From Ptiloglossa arizonensis (lineage: Eukaryota; Arthropoda; Insecta; Hymenoptera; Colletidae), in contig NW_027479279.1 in assembly GCF_051014685.1 (NCBI RefSeq), forward strand, positions 102,668-166,667: DNA of 64,000 nt, written 5' to 3'. The notes beneath the pieces were generated by a model. It searched no databases and had not been told where the DNA came from. It saw only the letters and a list, made by a program, of their open reading frames with translations. The position numbers and the translations under genes were made by a program. Shown one piece after another: positions 13,181-28,010 of the stretch. Each line of letters opens with the position of its first letter. The stretch's first letter is position 1.

Positions 13181-14034
13181 GTATAACGCATAACGTATAA
13201 CGTATAACGTATTACTTATAACGTATAACGTATAACGTATAACGTATAACGTACAACGTTTAACGTATAACGTACAACGTAGAACGTATATCCTATAACG
13301 TATAACGTATAACGTATAACGTATAACGTATAACGTATAACGTATAACGTATAACGTATAACGTATAACGTATAACGTATAACGTATAACGTATAACGTA
13401 TAACGTATAACGTATAACGTACAACGTTTAACGTATAACGTATAACGTAGAACGTTTAACGTACAACGTATAACGTATAACGTACAACGTATAACGTATA
13501 ACGTATATCCTATAACGCATAACGTATAACGTATAAGATATAACGTAGAACGTATAACGTACAACGTTCAACGTACAACGTATAATGTATAACGTATAAC
13601 GTATAACGTATAACGTATATCGTATAACGTATAACGTATAACGTATAACGTATAACGTATAACGTATAACGTATAACGTATAACGTATAACGTATAACGT
13701 ATAACGTATAACGTATAACGTATAACGTATAACGTATAACGTATAACGTATAACGTATAACGTATAACGTATAACGTATAACGTATAACGTATAACGTAT
13801 AACGTATAACGTATAACGTACAACGTTCAACGTACAACGTATAATGTATAACGTATAACGTATAACGTATAACGTATAACGTATAACGTATAACGTATAA
13901 CGTATAACGTATAACGTATAACGTATAACGTATAACGTATAACGTATAACGTATAACGTATAACGTACAACGTTTAACTTATAACGTATAACGTAGAACG
14001 TATAACGTACAACGTATAACGTATAACGTACAAC
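13181..14034. repeat. Spacer between the 1.7-kb copies, mostly plain heptamers
   Basis: Contains a TATTACT unit, two TTCAACG units (near 13567 and 13825), each flanked by TACAACG and followed by TATAATG, and a pure run of about 28 units between them. The TTCAACG-TATAATG signature is the same one used throughout the 4,179-bp HOR further on. No gene seen. Confidence 0.75.
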
Positions 14035-15745
14035 GTACAACGTATAACGTATAACGTATATCCAATAACGCATAACGTATAACGTATAACGTATAACGTA
14101 TAACGTATAACGTATAACGTATAACGTATAACGTATAACGTATAACGTATAACGTATAACGTATAACGTATAACGTATAACGTATGACGTGTAACGTATA
14201 ACGTACAACGATTAACGTATAACGTATAACGTAGAACGTTTAACGTACAACGTATAACGTATAACGTACAACGTATAACGTATAACGTATATCCTATAAC
14301 GCATAACGTATAACGTATAAGATATAACGTATAACGTATAACGTATAACGTATAACGTATAACGTATATCCTATAACGCATAACATATAACGTATAACGT
14401 ATAACGTATAACGTATAACGTATAACGTATAACGTACAACGTATAACGTATAACGTATATCCTATAACGCATAACATATAACGTATAACGTATAACGTAT
14501 AACGTATAACGTATAACGTATAACGTATAACGTATAACGTATACAGTATAACGTGTAACGTATAACGTATAACGTATAACGTATAACGTATAACGTATAA
14601 CGTATAACGTATAACGTATAACGTATAACGTATAACGTATAACGTATAACGTATAACGTACAACGTTTAACTTATAACGTATAACGTAGAACGTATAACG
14701 TACAACGTATAACGTATAACGTACAACGTATAACGTATAACGTATATCCTATAACGCATAACGTATAACGTATAACGTATAACGTATAACGTATAACGTA
14801 TAACGTATAACGTATAACGTATAACGTACAACGTTTAACGTATAACGTATAACGTATAACGTACAACGTATAACGTATTACGTATATCCTATAACGTATA
14901 ACGTATAACGTATAACGTATAACGTATAACGTATAACGTATAACGTATAACGTATAACGTATAACGTATAACGTATAACGTACAACGTTTAACGTATAAC
15001 GTATAACGTAGAACGTTTAACGTACAACGTATAACGTATAACGTATATCCTATAACGTATAACGTATAACGTATAACGTATAACGTATAACGTATAACGT
15101 ATAACGTATAACGTATAACGTATAACGTATAACGTATAACGTATAACGTATAACGTATAACGTATAACGTATAACGTATAACGTATAACGTATAACGTAT
15201 AACGTATAACGTACAACGTTTAACTTATAACGTATAACGTAGAACGTATAACGTACAACGTATAACGTATAACGTACAACGTATAACGTATAACGTATAT
15301 CCTATAACGCATAACGTATAACGTATAACGTATAACGTATAACGTATAACGTATAACGTATAACGTATAACGTATAACGTACAACGTTTAACGTATAACG
15401 TATAACGTATAACGTACAACGTATAACGTATTACGTATATCCTATAACGTATAACGTATAACGTATAACGTATAACGTATAACGTATAACGTATAACGTA
15501 TAACGTATAACGTATAACGTATAACGTATAACGTATAACGTATAACGTATAACGTACAACGTTTAACGTATAACGTATAACGTAGAACGTTTAACGTACA
15601 ACGTATAACGTATAACGTACAACGTATAACGTATAACGTATATCCTATAACGCATAACGTATAACGTATAAGATATAACGTATAACGTATAACGTATAAC
15701 GTATAACGTATAACGTATAACGTATAACGTATAACGTATAACGTA
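14035..15745. repeat. 1.7-kb direct duplication, copy 2 (partner 11470-13180)
   Basis: Repeats the landmarks of copy 1: TATATCC-AATAACG at 14060, TATGACG-TGTAACG at 14184, two CATAACA pairs, TTTAACT near 14669 and 15217, and TATAAGA near 15670. A private change is visible near 14541, where the TATACCG of copy 1 reads TATACAG. Plain runs between landmarks differ by whole heptamers. Confidence 0.85.
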
Positions 15746-18700
15746 TAACGTATAACGTATAACGTAGAACGTATAACGTATAACGTATAACGTATAACGT
15801 ATGACGTATAACGTATAACGTACAACGTTTAACGTATAACGTATAACTTAGAACGTATAACGTACAACGTATAACGTATAACGTACAACGTATAACGTAT
15901 AACGTATATCCTATAACGCATAACGTATAACGTATAACGTATAACGTATAACGTATAACGTATAACGTATAACGTATAACGTATAACGTATAACGTATAA
16001 CGTATAACGTATGTCGTATAACGTATAACGTATAACGTATAACGTATAACGTATAACGTATAACGTATAACGTATAACGTATAACGTATAACGTATAACG
16101 TATAACGTATAACGTATAACGTATAACGTATAACGTATAACGTACAACGTTCAACGTACAACGTATAATGTATAACGTATAACGTATAACGTATAACGTA
16201 TAACGTATAACGTATAACGTATAACGTATAACGTGTAACGTATAACGTATAACGTATAACGTATAACGTATAACGTATAACGTATAACGTACAACGTTTA
16301 ACTTATAACGTATAACGTAGAACGTATAACGTACAACGTATAACGTATAACGTACAACGTATAACGTATAACGTATATCCTATAACGATAAAAACATATA
16401 ACGTATAACGTATAACGTATAACGTATAACGTATAACGTATAACGTATAACGTATAACGTATACCGTATAACGTGTAACGTATAACGTATAACGTATAAC
16501 GTATAACGTATAACGTATAACGTATAACGTATAACGTATAACGTATAACGTATAACGTATAACGTATAACGTATAACGTATAACGTACAACGTTTAACTT
16601 ATAACGTATAACGTAGAACGTATAACGTACAACGTATAACGTATAACGTACAACGTATAACGTATAACGTATATCCTATAACGCATAACGTATAATGTAT
16701 AACGTATAACGTATAACGTATAACGTATAACGTATAACGTATAACGTATAACGTACAACGTTTAACGTATAACGTATAACGTATAACGTACAACGTATAA
16801 CGTATTACGTATATCCTATAACGTATAACGTATAACGTATAACGTATAACGTATAATGTATAACGTATAACGTATAACGTATAACGTATAACGTATAACG
16901 TATAACGTATAACGTATAACGTATAACGTACAACGTTTAACGTATAACGTATAACGTAGAACGTTTAACGTACAACGTATAACGTATAACGTACAACGTA
17001 TAACGTATAACGTATATCCTATAACGCATAACGTATAACGTATAAGATATAACGTATAACGTATAACGTATAACGTATAACGTATAACGTATAACGTATA
17101 ACGTATAACGTATAACGTATAACGTATAACGTATAACGTATAACGTATAACGTATAACGTATAACGTATAACGTATAACGTATAACGTAGAACGTATAAC
17201 GTATTACGTATAACGTATAACGTATGACGTATAACGTATAACGTACAACGTTTAACGTATAACGTATAACTTAGAACGTATAACGTACAACGTATAACGT
17301 ATAACGTACAACGTATAACGTATAACGTATATCCTATAACGCATAACGTATAACGTATAACGTATAACGTATAACGTATAACGTATAACGTACAACGTAT
17401 AACGTATAACGTATAACGTATGTCGTATAACGTATAACGTATAACGTATAACGTATAACGTATAACGTATAACGTATAACGTATAACGTATAACGTACAA
17501 CGTTTAACGTATAACGTATAACGTAGAACGTATAACGCATAACGTATAACGTATAACGTATGACGTATAACGTATAACGTACAACGTTTAACGTATAACG
17601 TATAGCGTATAACGTATAACGTATAACGTATACCGTACAACGTATAACGTATAACGTATAACGTATAACGTATAACGTACAACGTTTAACGTATACCGTA
17701 TAACGAATAACGTATAACATATATCGCATGACGTATAACATATAACGTATAACGTATAACGTACAACGTATAACGTATAACGTATATCCTATAACGCATA
17801 ACGTATAACGTATAACGTATAACGTATAACGTATAACGTATAACGTATAACGTATAACGTATAACGTATAACGTATAACGTATAACGTATAACGTGTAAC
17901 GTATAACGTATAACGTATAACGTATAACGTATAACGTATAACGTATAACGTATAACGTATAACGTATAACGTATAACGTATAACGTATAACGTATAGCGT
18001 ATAACGTATAACGTATAACGTATAACGTACAACGTCTAACGTATAACGTATAACGTATAACGTATAACGTACAACGTATAACGTATAACGTATAACGTAT
18101 AACGTATAACGTATAACGCATAACGTATAACGTATAACGTATAACGTATAACGTATAACGTATAACGTATAACGTATAGCGTATAACGTATAACGTATAA
18201 CGATTAACGTAAAACGTATGACGTATTACATATTACGTATATCGTATAACGTATAACGTATAACGTATAACGTATAACGTATAACGTATAACGTATAACG
18301 TATAACGTATAACGCATAACGTATAACGTAAAACGTATAACGTATAACGTATAACGTATAACGTACAACGTTTAACGTATAACGTATAACGTAGAACGTA
18401 TAACGTATAACGTATAACGTATAACGTATGACGTATAACGTATAACGTACAACGTTTAACGTATAACGTAGAACGTAGAACGTATAACGTACAACGTATA
18501 ACGTATAACGTACAACGTATAACGTATAACGTATATCCTATAACGCATAACGTATAACGTATAAGGTATAACGTATAACGTATAACGTATAACGTATAAC
18601 GTATAACGTATAACGTATAACGTATAACGTATAACGTATAACGTATAACGTATAACGTATAACGTATAACGTATAACGTATAACGTATAACGTATAACGT

Positions 18701-20035
18701 ATAACGTATAACGTATAACGTATAACGTATAACGTATAACGTATAACGTATAACGTATAACGCATAACGTATAACGTATAACGTATTACTTATAACGTAT
18801 AACGTATAACGTATAACGTATAACGTATAACGTATAACGTATAACGTATAACGTATAACGTATAACGTATAATGTATAACGTATAACGTATAACGTATAA
18901 CGTATAACGCATAACGTATAACGTATAACGTATTACTTATAACGTATAACGTATAACGTATAACGTATAACGTACAACGTTTAACGTATAACGTATAACG
19001 TAGAACGTATAACGTACAACGTATAACGTATAACGTACAACGTATAACGTATAACGTATATCCTATAACGCATAACGTATAACGTATAAGGTATAACGTA
19101 TAACGTATAACGTATAACGTATAACGTATAACGTATAACGTATAACGTATAACGTATAACGTATAGCGTATAACGTATAACGTATAACGATTAACGTAAA
19201 ACGTATGACGTATTACATATTACGTATATCGTATAACGTATAACGTATAACGTATAACGTATAACGTATAACGTATAACGTATAACGTATAACGTATAAC
19301 GCATAACGTATAACGTATAACGTATAACGTATAACGTATAACGTACAACGTATAACGTATAACGTATATCCTATAACGCATAACGTATAACGTATAAGGT
19401 ATAACGTATAACGTATAACGTATAACGTATAACGTATAACGTATAACGTATAACGTATAACGTATAACGTATAACGTATAACGTATAACGTATAACGTAT
19501 AACGTATAACGTATAACGTATAACGTATAACGCATAACGTATAACGTATAACGTATAACGCATAACGTATAACGTATAACGTATTACTTATAACGTATAA
19601 CGTATAACGTATGACGTATAACGTATAACGTACAACGTATAACGTATAACGTATATCCTATAACGCATAACGTATAACGTATAAGATATAACGTATAACG
19701 TATAACGTATAACGTATAACGTATAACGTATAACGTATAACGTATAACGTATAACGTATAACGTATAACGTATAACGTATACCGTATAACGTGTAACGTA
19801 TAACGTATAACGTATAACGTATAACGTATAACGTATAACGTATAACGTATAACGTATAACGTATAACGTATAACGTATAACGTATAACGTACAACGTTTA
19901 ACGTATAACGTATAACGTAGAACGTTTAACGTACAACGTATAACGTATAACGTACAACGTATAACGTATAACGTATATCCTATAACGCATAACGCATAAC
20001 GTATAACGTATAACGTATAACGTATAACGTATAAC
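15746..20035. repeat. Mosaic region built from the same cassettes
   Basis: Contains a third, shorter version of the 11.9-13.1 kb order (16292-17200), a segment with TATAACT-TAGAACG near 17268, TATACCG near 17632 and CATGACG near 17727 that resembles part of the following 2,345-bp unit at an offset of about 3.4 kb, and two copies of the six-unit variant cluster (18203-18244 and 19190-19231). It also holds the only register break, at 16388. No gene or unique sequence is seen. Confidence 0.78.
16388..16396 (+). other. Only register break in the array: a 9-base unit
   Basis: Between the TATAACG at 16381-16387 and the one at 16397-16403 lie nine bases, ATAAAAACA, where related copies (for example near 11805, 26490 and 51278) have the 7-bp CATAACA. 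All sampled units before it start at 1 modulo 7 and all after it at 3 modulo 7. The distance between flanking TTTAACT landmarks is 296 bp here, but 294 bp in the matching copies at 26407/26701, 51187/51481, 54239/54533 and 57858/58152. It is a net +2 insertion, or a sequencing/assembly error in an A-run. Confidence 0.9.
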
Positions 20036-22380
20036 GTACAACGTATAACGTATAACGTATATCCTATAACGCATAACGTATAACGTATAAGGTATAACGT
20101 ATAACGTATAACGTATAACGTATAACGTATAACGTATAACGTATAACGTATAACGTATAACGTTTAACGTATAACGTATAACGTATAACGTACAACGTAT
20201 AACGTATTACGTATATCCTATAACGTATAACGTATAACGTATAACGTATAACGTATAACGTATAACGTATAACGTATAACGTATAACGTATAACGTATAA
20301 CGTATAACGTATAACGTACAACGTTTAACGTATAACGTATAACGTAGAACGTTTAACGTACAACGTATAACGTATAACGTACAACGTATAACGTATAACG
20401 TATATCCTATAACGCATAACGTATAACGTATAAGATATAACGTATAACGTATAACGTATAACGTATAACGTATAACGTATAACGTATAACGTATAACGTA
20501 TAACGTATAACGTATAACGTATAACGTATAACGTAGAACGTATAACGTATAACGTATAACGTATAACGTATGACGTATAACGTATAACGTACAACGTTTA
20601 ACGTATAACGTATAACTTAGAACGTATAACGTACAACGTATAACGTATAACGTACAACGTATAACGTATAACGTATATCCTATAACGTATGTCGTATAAC
20701 GTATAACGTATAACGTATAACGTATAACGTATAACGTATAACGTATAACGTATAACGTATAACGTATAACGTATAACGTATAACGTATAACGTATAACGT
20801 ATAACGTACAACGTTCAACGTACAACGTATAATGTATAACGTATAACGTATAACGTATAACGTATAAGGTATAACGTATAACGTATAACGTATAACGTAT
20901 AACGTATAACGTATAACGTATAACGTATAACGTATAACGTATAACGTACAACGTTTAACGTATAACGTATAACGTAGAACGTATAACGCATAACGTATAA
21001 CGTATAACGTATGACGTATAACGTATAACGTACAACGTTTAACGTATAACGTATAGCGTATAACGTATAACGTATAACGTATACCGTACAACGTATAACG
21101 TATAACGTATAACGTACAACGTTTAACGTATACCGTATAACGAATAACGAATAACGTATAACATATATCGCATGACGTATAACATATAACGTATAACGTA
21201 TAACGTACAACGTATAACGTATAACGTATATCCTATAACGCATAACGTATAACGTATAACGTATAACGTATAACGTATAACGTATAACGTATAACGTATA
21301 ACGTATAACGTATAACGTATAACGTATAACGTGTAACGTATAACGTATAACGTATAACGTATAACGTATAACGTATAACGTATAACGTATAACGTATAAC
21401 GTATAACGTATAACGTATAACGTATAGCGCATAACGTATAACGTATAACGTATAACGTACAACGTCTAACGTATAACGTATAACGTATAACGTATAACGT
21501 ACAACGTATAACGTATAACGTATAACGTATAACGTATAACGTATAACGCATAACGTATAACGTATGACGTATAACGTATAACGTACAACGTTTAACGTAT
21601 AACGTAGAACGTAGAACGTATAACGTACAACGTATAACGTATAACGTACAACGTATAACGTATAACGTATATCCTATAACGCATAACGTATAACGTATAA
21701 GGTATAACGTATAACGTATAACGTATAACGTATAACGTATAACGTATAACGTATAACGTATAACGTATAACGTATAACGTATAACGTATAACGTATAACG
21801 TATAACGTATAACGTATAACGTATAACGTATAACGTATAACGTATAACGTATAACGTATAACGTATAACGTATAACGTATAACGTATAACGCATAACGTA
21901 TAACGTATAACGTATTACTTATAACGTATAACGTATAACGTATAACGAATAACGTACAACGTTTAACGTATAACGTATAACGTAGAACGTATAACGTATA
22001 ACGTATAACGTATAACGTATAACGTATAACGTACAACGTATAACGTATAACGTATATCCTATAACGCATAACGTATAACGTATAACGTATAACGTATAAC
22101 GTATAACGTATAACGTATAACGTATAACGTATAACGTATAACGTATGACGTATAACGTATAACGTACAACGTATAACGTATAACGTATATCCTATAACGC
22201 ATAACGTATAACGTATAAGATATAACGTATAACGTATAACGTATAACGTATAACGTATAACGTATAACGTATAACGTATAACGTATAACGTATAACGTAT
22301 GACGTATAACGTATAACGTACAACGTATAACGTATAACGTATATCCTATAACGCATAACGTATAACGTATAAGATATAAC
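20036..22380. repeat. 2,345-bp HOR, copy 1
   Basis: At least ten successive landmarks recur 2,345 bp downstream (335 heptamers): TATATCC/CATAACG/TATAAGG at 20060, TATAAGA at 20430, TATAACT-TAGAACG at 20609, TTCAACG at 20814, TATACCG near 21079, CATGACG at 21171, TAGAACG-TAGAACG near 21607 and TATTACT near 21910. Near 21140 this copy has two AATAACG units in a row where copy 2 has one. The offset drops to 2,338 bp there and returns to 2,345 by 21426. Confidence 0.9.
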
Positions 22381-24660
22381 GTACAACGTATAACGTATAA
22401 CGTATATCCTATAACGCATAACGTATAACGTATAAGGTATAACGTATAACGTATAACGTATAACGTATAACGTATAACGTATAACGTATAACGTATAACG
22501 TATAACGTTTAACGTATAACGTATAACGTATAACGTACAACGTATAACGTATTACGTATATCCTATAACGTATAACGTATAACGTATAACGTATAACGTA
22601 TAACGTATAACGTATAACGTATAACGTATAACGTATAACGTATAACGTATAACGTATAACGTACAACGTTTAACGTATAACGTATAACGTAGAACGTTTA
22701 ACGTACAACGTATAACGTATAACGTACAACGTATAACGTATAACGTATATCCTATAACGCATAACGTATAACGTATAAGATATAACGTATAACGTATAAC
22801 GTATAACGTATAACGTATAACGTATAACGTATAACGTATAACGTATAACGTATAACGTATAACGTATAACGTATAACGTAGAACGTATAACGTATAACGT
22901 ATAACGTATAACGTATGACGTATAACGTATAACGTACAACGTTTAACGTATAACGTATAACTTAGAACGTATAACGTACAACGTATAACGTATAACGTAC
23001 AACGTATAACGTATAACGTATATCCTATAACGTATGTCGTATAACGTATAACGTATAACGTATAACGTATAACGTATAACGTATAACGTATAACGTATAA
23101 CGTATAACGTATAACGTATAACGTATAACGTATAACGTATAACGTATAACGTACAACGTTCAACGTACAACGTATAATGTATAACGTATAACGTATAACG
23201 TATAACGTATAAGGTATAACGTATAACGTATAACGTATAACGTATAACGTATAACGTATAACGTATAACGTATAACGTATAACGTATAACGTACAACGTT
23301 TAACGTATAACGTATAACGTAGAACGTATAACGCATAACGTATAACGTATAACGTATGACGTATAACGTATAACGTACAACGTTTAACGTATAACGTATA
23401 GCGTATAACGTATAACGTATAACGTATACCGTACAACGTATAACGTATAACGTATAACGTACAACGTTTAACGTATACCGTATAACGAATAACGTATAAC
23501 ATATATCGCATGACGTATAACATATAACGTATAACGTATAACGTACAACGTATAACGTATAACGTATATCCTATAACGCATAACGTATAACGTATAACGT
23601 ATAACGTATAACGTATAACGTATAACGTATAACGTATAACGTATAACGTATAACGTATAACGTATAACGTGTAACGTATAACGTATAACGTATAACGTAT
23701 AACGTATAACGTATAACGTATAACGTATAACGTATAACGTATAACGTATAACGTATAACGTATAACGTATAGCGCATAACGTATAACGTATAACGTATAA
23801 CGTACAACGTCTAACGTATAACGTATAACGTATAACGTATAACGTACAACGTATAACGTATAACGTATAACGTATAACGTATAACGTATAACGCATAACG
23901 TATAACGTATGACGTATAACGTATAACGTACAACGTTTAACGTATAACGTAGAACGTAGAACGTATAACGTACAACGTATAACGTATAACGTACAACGTA
24001 TAACGTATAACGTATATCCTATAACGCATAACGTATAACGTATAAGGTATAACGTATAACGTATAACGTATAACGTATAACGTATAACGTATAACGTATA
24101 ACGTATAACGTATAACGTATAACGTATAACGTATAACGTATAACGTATAACGTATAACGTATAACGTATAACGTATAACGTATAACGTATAACGTATAAC
24201 GTATAACGTATAACGTATAACGTATAACGTATAACGCATAACGTATAACGTATAACGTATTACTTATAACGTATAACGTATAACGTATAACGAATAACGT
24301 ACAACGTTTAACGTATAACGTATAACGTAGAACGTATAACGTATAACGTATAACGTATAACGTATAACGTATAACGTACAACGTATAACGTATAACGTAT
24401 ATCCTATAACGCATAACGTATAACGTATAACGTATAACGTATAACGTATAACGTATAACGTATAACGTATAACGTATAACGTATAATGTATGACGTATAA
24501 CGTATAACGTACAACGTATAACGTATAACGTATATCCTATAACGCATAACGTATAACGTATAAGATATAACGTATAACGTATAACGTATAACGTATAACG
24601 TATAACGTATAACGTATAACGTATAACGTATAACGTATAACGTATAACGTATAACGTACA
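22381..24660. repeat. 2,345-bp HOR, copy 2
   Basis: Directly abuts copy 1 and repeats its landmarks in order, including the unusual TATAGCG-CATAACG pair near 23770. A private TATAATG appears at 24484, where copy 1 has TATAACG. The copy extends to about 24655, where a TTTAACT cassette begins instead of the landmark seen in copy 1. Confidence 0.9.
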
Positions 24661-27289
24661 ACGTTTAACTTATAACGTATAACGTAGAACGTATAACGTA
24701 CAACGTATAACGTATAACGTACAACGTATAACGTATAACGTATATCCTATAACGCATAACGTATAACGTATAACGTATAACGTATAACGTATAACGTATA
24801 ACGTATAACGTATAACGTATAACGTACAACGTTTAACGTATAACGTATAACGTATAACGTACAACGTATAACGTATTACGTATATCCTATAACGTATAAC
24901 GTATAACGTATAACGTATAACGTATAACGTATAACGTATAACGTATAACGTATAACGTATAACGTATAACGTATAACGTACAACGTTTAACGTATAACGT
25001 ATAACGTAGAACGTTTAACGTACAACGTATAACGTATAACGTACAACGTATAACGTATAACGTATATCCTATAACGCATAACGTATAACGTATAAGATAT
25101 AACGTATAACGTATAACGTATAACGTATAACGTATAACGTATAACGTATAACGTATAACGTATAACGTATAACGTATAACGTATAACGTATAACGTATAA
25201 CGTATAACGTATAACGTATAACGTATAACGTATGACGTATAACGTATAACGTACAACGTTTAACGTATAACGTATAACTTAGAACGTATAACGTACAACG
25301 TATAACGTATAACGTACAACGTATAACGTATAACGTATATCCTATAACGCATAACGTATAACGTATAACGTATAACGTATAACGTATAACGTATAACGTA
25401 TAACGTATAACGTATAACGTATAACGTATGTCGTATAACGTATAACGTATAACGTATAACGTATAACGTATAACGTATAACGGATAACGTATAACGTATA
25501 ACGTATACCGTATAACGTATAACGTATAACGTATAACGTATAACGTACAACGTTCAACGTACAACGTATAATGTATAACGTATAACGTATAACGTATAAC
25601 GTATAACGTATAACGTATAACGTATAACGTATAACGTATAACGTATAACGTATAACGTATAACGTATAACGTATAACGTATAACGTATAACGTATAACGT
25701 ATAACGTATAACGTATAACGTATAACGTATAACGCATAACGTATAACGTATAACGTATTACTTATAACGTATAACGTATAACGTATAACGTATAACGTAC
25801 AACGTTTAACGTATAACGTATAACGTAGAACGTATAACGTATAACGTATAACGTATAACGTATAACGTACAACGTATAACGTATAACGTATATCCTATAA
25901 CGCATAACGTATAACGTATAACGTATAACGTATAACGTATAACGTATAACGTATAACGTATAACGTATAACGTATAACGTATAACGTATAACGTATGACG
26001 TGTAACGTATAACGTACAACGATTAACGTATAACGTATAACGTAGAACGTTTAACGTACAACGTATAACGTATAACGTACAACGTATAACGTATAACGTA
26101 TATCCTATAACGCATAACGTATAACGTATAAGATATAACGTATAACGTATAACGTACAACGTATAACGTATAACGTATATCCTATAACGCATAACGTATA
26201 ACGTATAACGTATAACGTATAACGTATAACGTACAACGTATAACGTATAACGTATATCCTATAACGCATAACGTATAACGTATAACGTATAACGTATAAC
26301 GTATAACGTATAACGTATAACGTATAACGTATAACGTATAACGTATAACGTATAACGTATAACGTATAACGTATAACGTATAACGTATAACGTATAACGT
26401 ACAACGTTTAACTTATAACGTATAACGTAGAACGTATAACGTACAACGTATAACGTATAACGTACAACGTATAACGTATAACGTATATCCTATAACGCAT
26501 AACATATAACGTATAACGTATAACGTATAACGTATAACGTGTAACGTATAACGTATAACGTATAACGTATAACGTATACCGTATAACGTGTAACGTATAA
26601 CGTATAACGTATAACGTATAACGTATAACGTATAACGTATAACGTATAACGTATAACGTATAACGTATAACGTATAACGTATAACGTATAACGTACAACG
26701 TTTAACTTATAACGTATAACGTAGAACGTATAACGTACAACGTATAACGTATAACGTACAACGTATAACGTATAACGTATATCCTATAACGCATAACGTA
26801 TAATGTATAACGTATAACGTATAACGTATAACGTATAACGTATAACGTATAACGTACAACGTTTAACGTATAACGTATAACGTATAACGTACAACGTATA
26901 ACGTATTACGTATATCCTATAACGTATAACGTATAACGTATAACGTATAACGTATACCGTATAACGTGTAACGTATAACGTATAACGTATAACGTATAAC
27001 GTATAACGTATAACGATTAACGTAAAACGTATAACGTATTACATATTACGTATATCGTATAACGTATAACGTATAACGTATAGCGTATAACGTATAACGT
27101 ATAGCGTATAGCGTATAACGTATAACGTATAACGTATAACGTATAACGTATAACGTATAACGTATAACGTATAACGTACAACGTTTAACTTATAACGTAT
27201 AACGTAGAACGTATAACGTACAACGTATAACGTATAACGTACAACGTATAACGTATAACGTATATCCTATAACGCATAACGTATAACGT
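24661..27289. repeat. Mosaic region between two HOR arrays
   Basis: Combines segments seen elsewhere: TTTAACT cassettes (24663, 26407 and 26701; the last two 294 bp apart), TATAACT-TAGAACG near 25272, the TATGACG-TGTAACG-ATTAACG signature near 25995 that also occurs near 11601, 14184, 50796 and 57460, and one variant cluster at 27016-27057. No gene or unique sequence. Confidence 0.78.
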
Positions 27290-28010
27290 ATAACGTATAA
27301 CGTATAACGTATAACGTATAACGTATAACGTACAACGTTTAACGTATAACGTATAACGTAGAACGTATAACGCATAACGTATAACGTATAACGTATGACG
27401 TATAACGTATAACGTACAACGTTTAACGTATAACGTATAGCGTATAACGTATAACGTATAACGTATACCGTACAACGTATAACGTATAACGTATAACGTA
27501 TAACGTATAACGTACAACGTTTAACGTATACCGTATAACGAATAACGTATAACATATGTCGCATGACGTATAACATATAACGTATAACGTATAACGTACA
27601 ACGTAAAACGTACGACGTATTACATATTACGTATATCGTATAACGTATAACGTATAACGTATAACGTATAACGTATAACGTATAACGTATAACGCATAAC
27701 GTATAACGCATAACGTATAACGTAAAACGTATAACGTATAACGTATAACGTATAACGTACAACGTTTAACGTATAACGTATAACGTAGAACGTATAACGT
27801 ATAACGTATAACGTATAACGTATGACGTATAACGTATAACGTACAACGTTTAACGTATAACGTAGAACGTAGAACGTATAACGTACAACGTATAACGTAT
27901 AACGTACAACGTATAACGTATAACGTATATCCTATAACGTATAACGTATAACGTATAACGTATAACGTATAACGTATAACGTATAACGTATAACGTATAA
28001 CGTACAACGT
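27290..28010. repeat. 4,179-bp HOR, leading partial copy
   Basis: Matches the last 700 or so bases of a full unit at an offset of exactly 4,179 bp: CATAACG at 27372, TATACCG near 27468, CATATGTCG-type variants near 27555 and the TACGACG landmark at 27604. Upstream of about 27290-27330 the order differs, marking the array edge. Confidence 0.85.

Noticed and set aside
16370..16410. Insertion of a mobile element or microsatellite at the register break
   Set aside because: Only two extra bases are present, with no target-site duplication or foreign sequence. A small indel in the CATAACA unit explains it.
22552..23523. Long open reading frames on the - strand (this one 323 codons; dozens of others up to about 300 codons)
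   Set aside because: All translate to the degenerate repeat YTLYVIR in every frame, many appear to start at TTG rather than ATG, they overlap each other, and they end only where a satellite variant makes a stop. They follow from the heptamer and show no domain or codon bias of their own.
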